The notes under the pieces are model-generated. The model did not search any database. It was not told the DNA's origin and saw only the letters and a program-made list of their open reading frames with translations. A stretch of 41,710 nucleotides of DNA from a virus, in the IMG/VR virus record IMGVR_UViG_3300035193_000072, positions 1 to 41,710 of that record; one strand, written 5' to 3'. A program made the position numbers and the translations under genes. Shown here piece after piece: positions 41,198 to 41,710 of this stretch (its first letter is position 1; each line of letters opens with the position of its first letter).

Positions 41198-41527
41198 TTA
41201 GAAAGGAATTTCATCAAAATCATCTATAGATAAATCATCTATTTCTTTTTCTTTAATTATAGGCTTTTTCTTTTTAGGAATGGGTTTCAATTTAGGAATA
41301 GATCCTTCTGTTTTATTTCCAACAATTTTAAAAGACTTTTCTTTAGGATTAAATCCTCCAGAATTAAAATCTATTTCTGCATTTTCAGGAATAAATGTTA
41401 TTGTTATCTCAGGACATTTTTCATTGCTTTGATTTATAAGCAAAGAAGTAACTCTTTCTATTCTTTTACCATCTATAAATAATTCTGTTTTATTAAAAGA
41501 TATATCCAATATTGCTTTAAAGAACAT
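41198..41527 (-). CDS. Small protein with an SSB-like acidic C-terminal tip
   Basis: A 109-residue protein whose ATG overlaps the upstream stop as TAATG. The N-terminal 60 residues look like a beta domain (ELFIDGKRIERVTSLLINQS, then CPEITITFIPENAEIDF) and not like a typical SSB OB fold. A Lys/Pro-rich linker (KLKPIPKKKKPIIKEKEIDD) leads to the tip DDLSIDDFDEIPF. The ending DFDEIPF mimics the peptide by which SSB recruits partner proteins. The protein may bind host repair or replication factors, or the tail may be coincidental. The role next to the packaging genes is unknown. Confidence 0.7.
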   Translation of the reverse strand: MFFKAILDISFNKTELFIDGKRIERVTSLLINQSNEKCPEITITFIPENAEIDFNSGGFNPKEKSFKIVGNKTEGSIPKLKPIPKKKKPIIKEKEIDDLSIDDFDEIPF

Positions 41528-41710
41528 TACGTATTTCCTTTAATTTTTTCTTGTTTCTCATTAATTGTTTTAAGAGTCTTTATTTCTGATTTATTCAATA
41601 AAGATTTAAAATTAAGAGTTTTTAATATTCCTAAAAATGAATTAAAGCTATTTTTATTATTTTTTCTTGTTATTACTAATTTTTCAAATCCTGGCTTATT
41701 ACCATATAGA
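41527..41710 (-). CDS. Partial basic protein, N-terminus outside the window
   Basis: An open frame of 60 sense codons runs from the window edge to a TAA at 41527-41529 that overlaps the next ATG. The visible C-terminal part is basic and helical (ILKTLNFKSLLNKSEIKTLK), ending EKQEKIKGNT. No domain is identifiable from this fragment. The overlap indicates it belongs to the same operon as the SSB-tail protein. Confidence 0.6.
   Translation of the reverse strand, partial: LYGNKPGFEKLVITRKNNKNSFNSFLGILKTLNFKSLLNKSEIKTLKTINEKQEKIKGNT

Overview
The window is a 41.7 kb piece of a tailed-phage or prophage genome. It is AT-rich, every credible gene lies on the minus strand, and genes are packed with ATGA, TAATG or TGATG overlaps and strong AGGAGG-type ribosome binding sites. 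No integrase, repressor, replication gene, tRNA or CRISPR array is visible, so this is the late (packaging, structure, lysis) arm only. All three stop codons are used, so the standard bacterial code applies. The phage looks like a siphovirus: a long tape measure and a tube protein are present, and no sheath or contractile baseplate gene is seen. Its head genes resemble those of Mu: a gp29/DUF935-type portal, an I-type protease, a DUF1320-type connector and a gp37-like protein. Five exported proteins with type I signal peptides, a possible lipoprotein and a spanin-like protein suggest a Gram-negative host. That is an inference, and the host cannot be named.

In transcription order (right to left): an incomplete gene and a small protein with an SSB-like acidic tail (41.7-41.2 kb); a 257 bp leader with a promoter candidate; the small terminase, large terminase and portal (40.9-36.8 kb); five genes for proteins with N-terminal signal peptides, some lectin- or fibre-like, with visibly higher GC (36.7-32.4 kb); a lysis cassette with a coiled-coil membrane protein, T7-type amidase, lipoprotein and holin (32.4-30.5 kb); a 959-residue GT9-methyltransferase-GT4 fusion, a second glycosyltransferase and a DUF5662-type protein (30.3-25.9 kb). 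Then come a protease with a nested scaffold start, a decoration protein and the major capsid protein (25.3-22.2 kb).

Next are the head-tail joining genes and the major tail protein, which ends in a strong rho-independent terminator (22.1-17.7 kb). The tail assembly chaperone follows, overlapped by a -1-frame ORF that has no start codon, carries three CxxC motifs and runs into the tape-measure start (17.7-16.6 kb). The 1770-codon tape measure comes next. The distal tail genes follow (11.3-0 kb). They include a tube-protein paralogue, fibre-like proteins, a poly-serine protein of about 700 residues and a hub-like protein with a 14-residue repeat.

The terminases and portal package DNA, and the protease and scaffold build the capsid. 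The chaperone and its frameshift product would load the tape measure, around which the tube polymerises. The distal modules probably bind the host surface. Most notable are the start-less zinc-ribbon frameshift ORF, the exported-protein module between portal and lysis genes, the poly-serine linked modules, the three-domain sugar enzyme, and a small zinc-ribbon ORF interrupted by an in-frame TGA.
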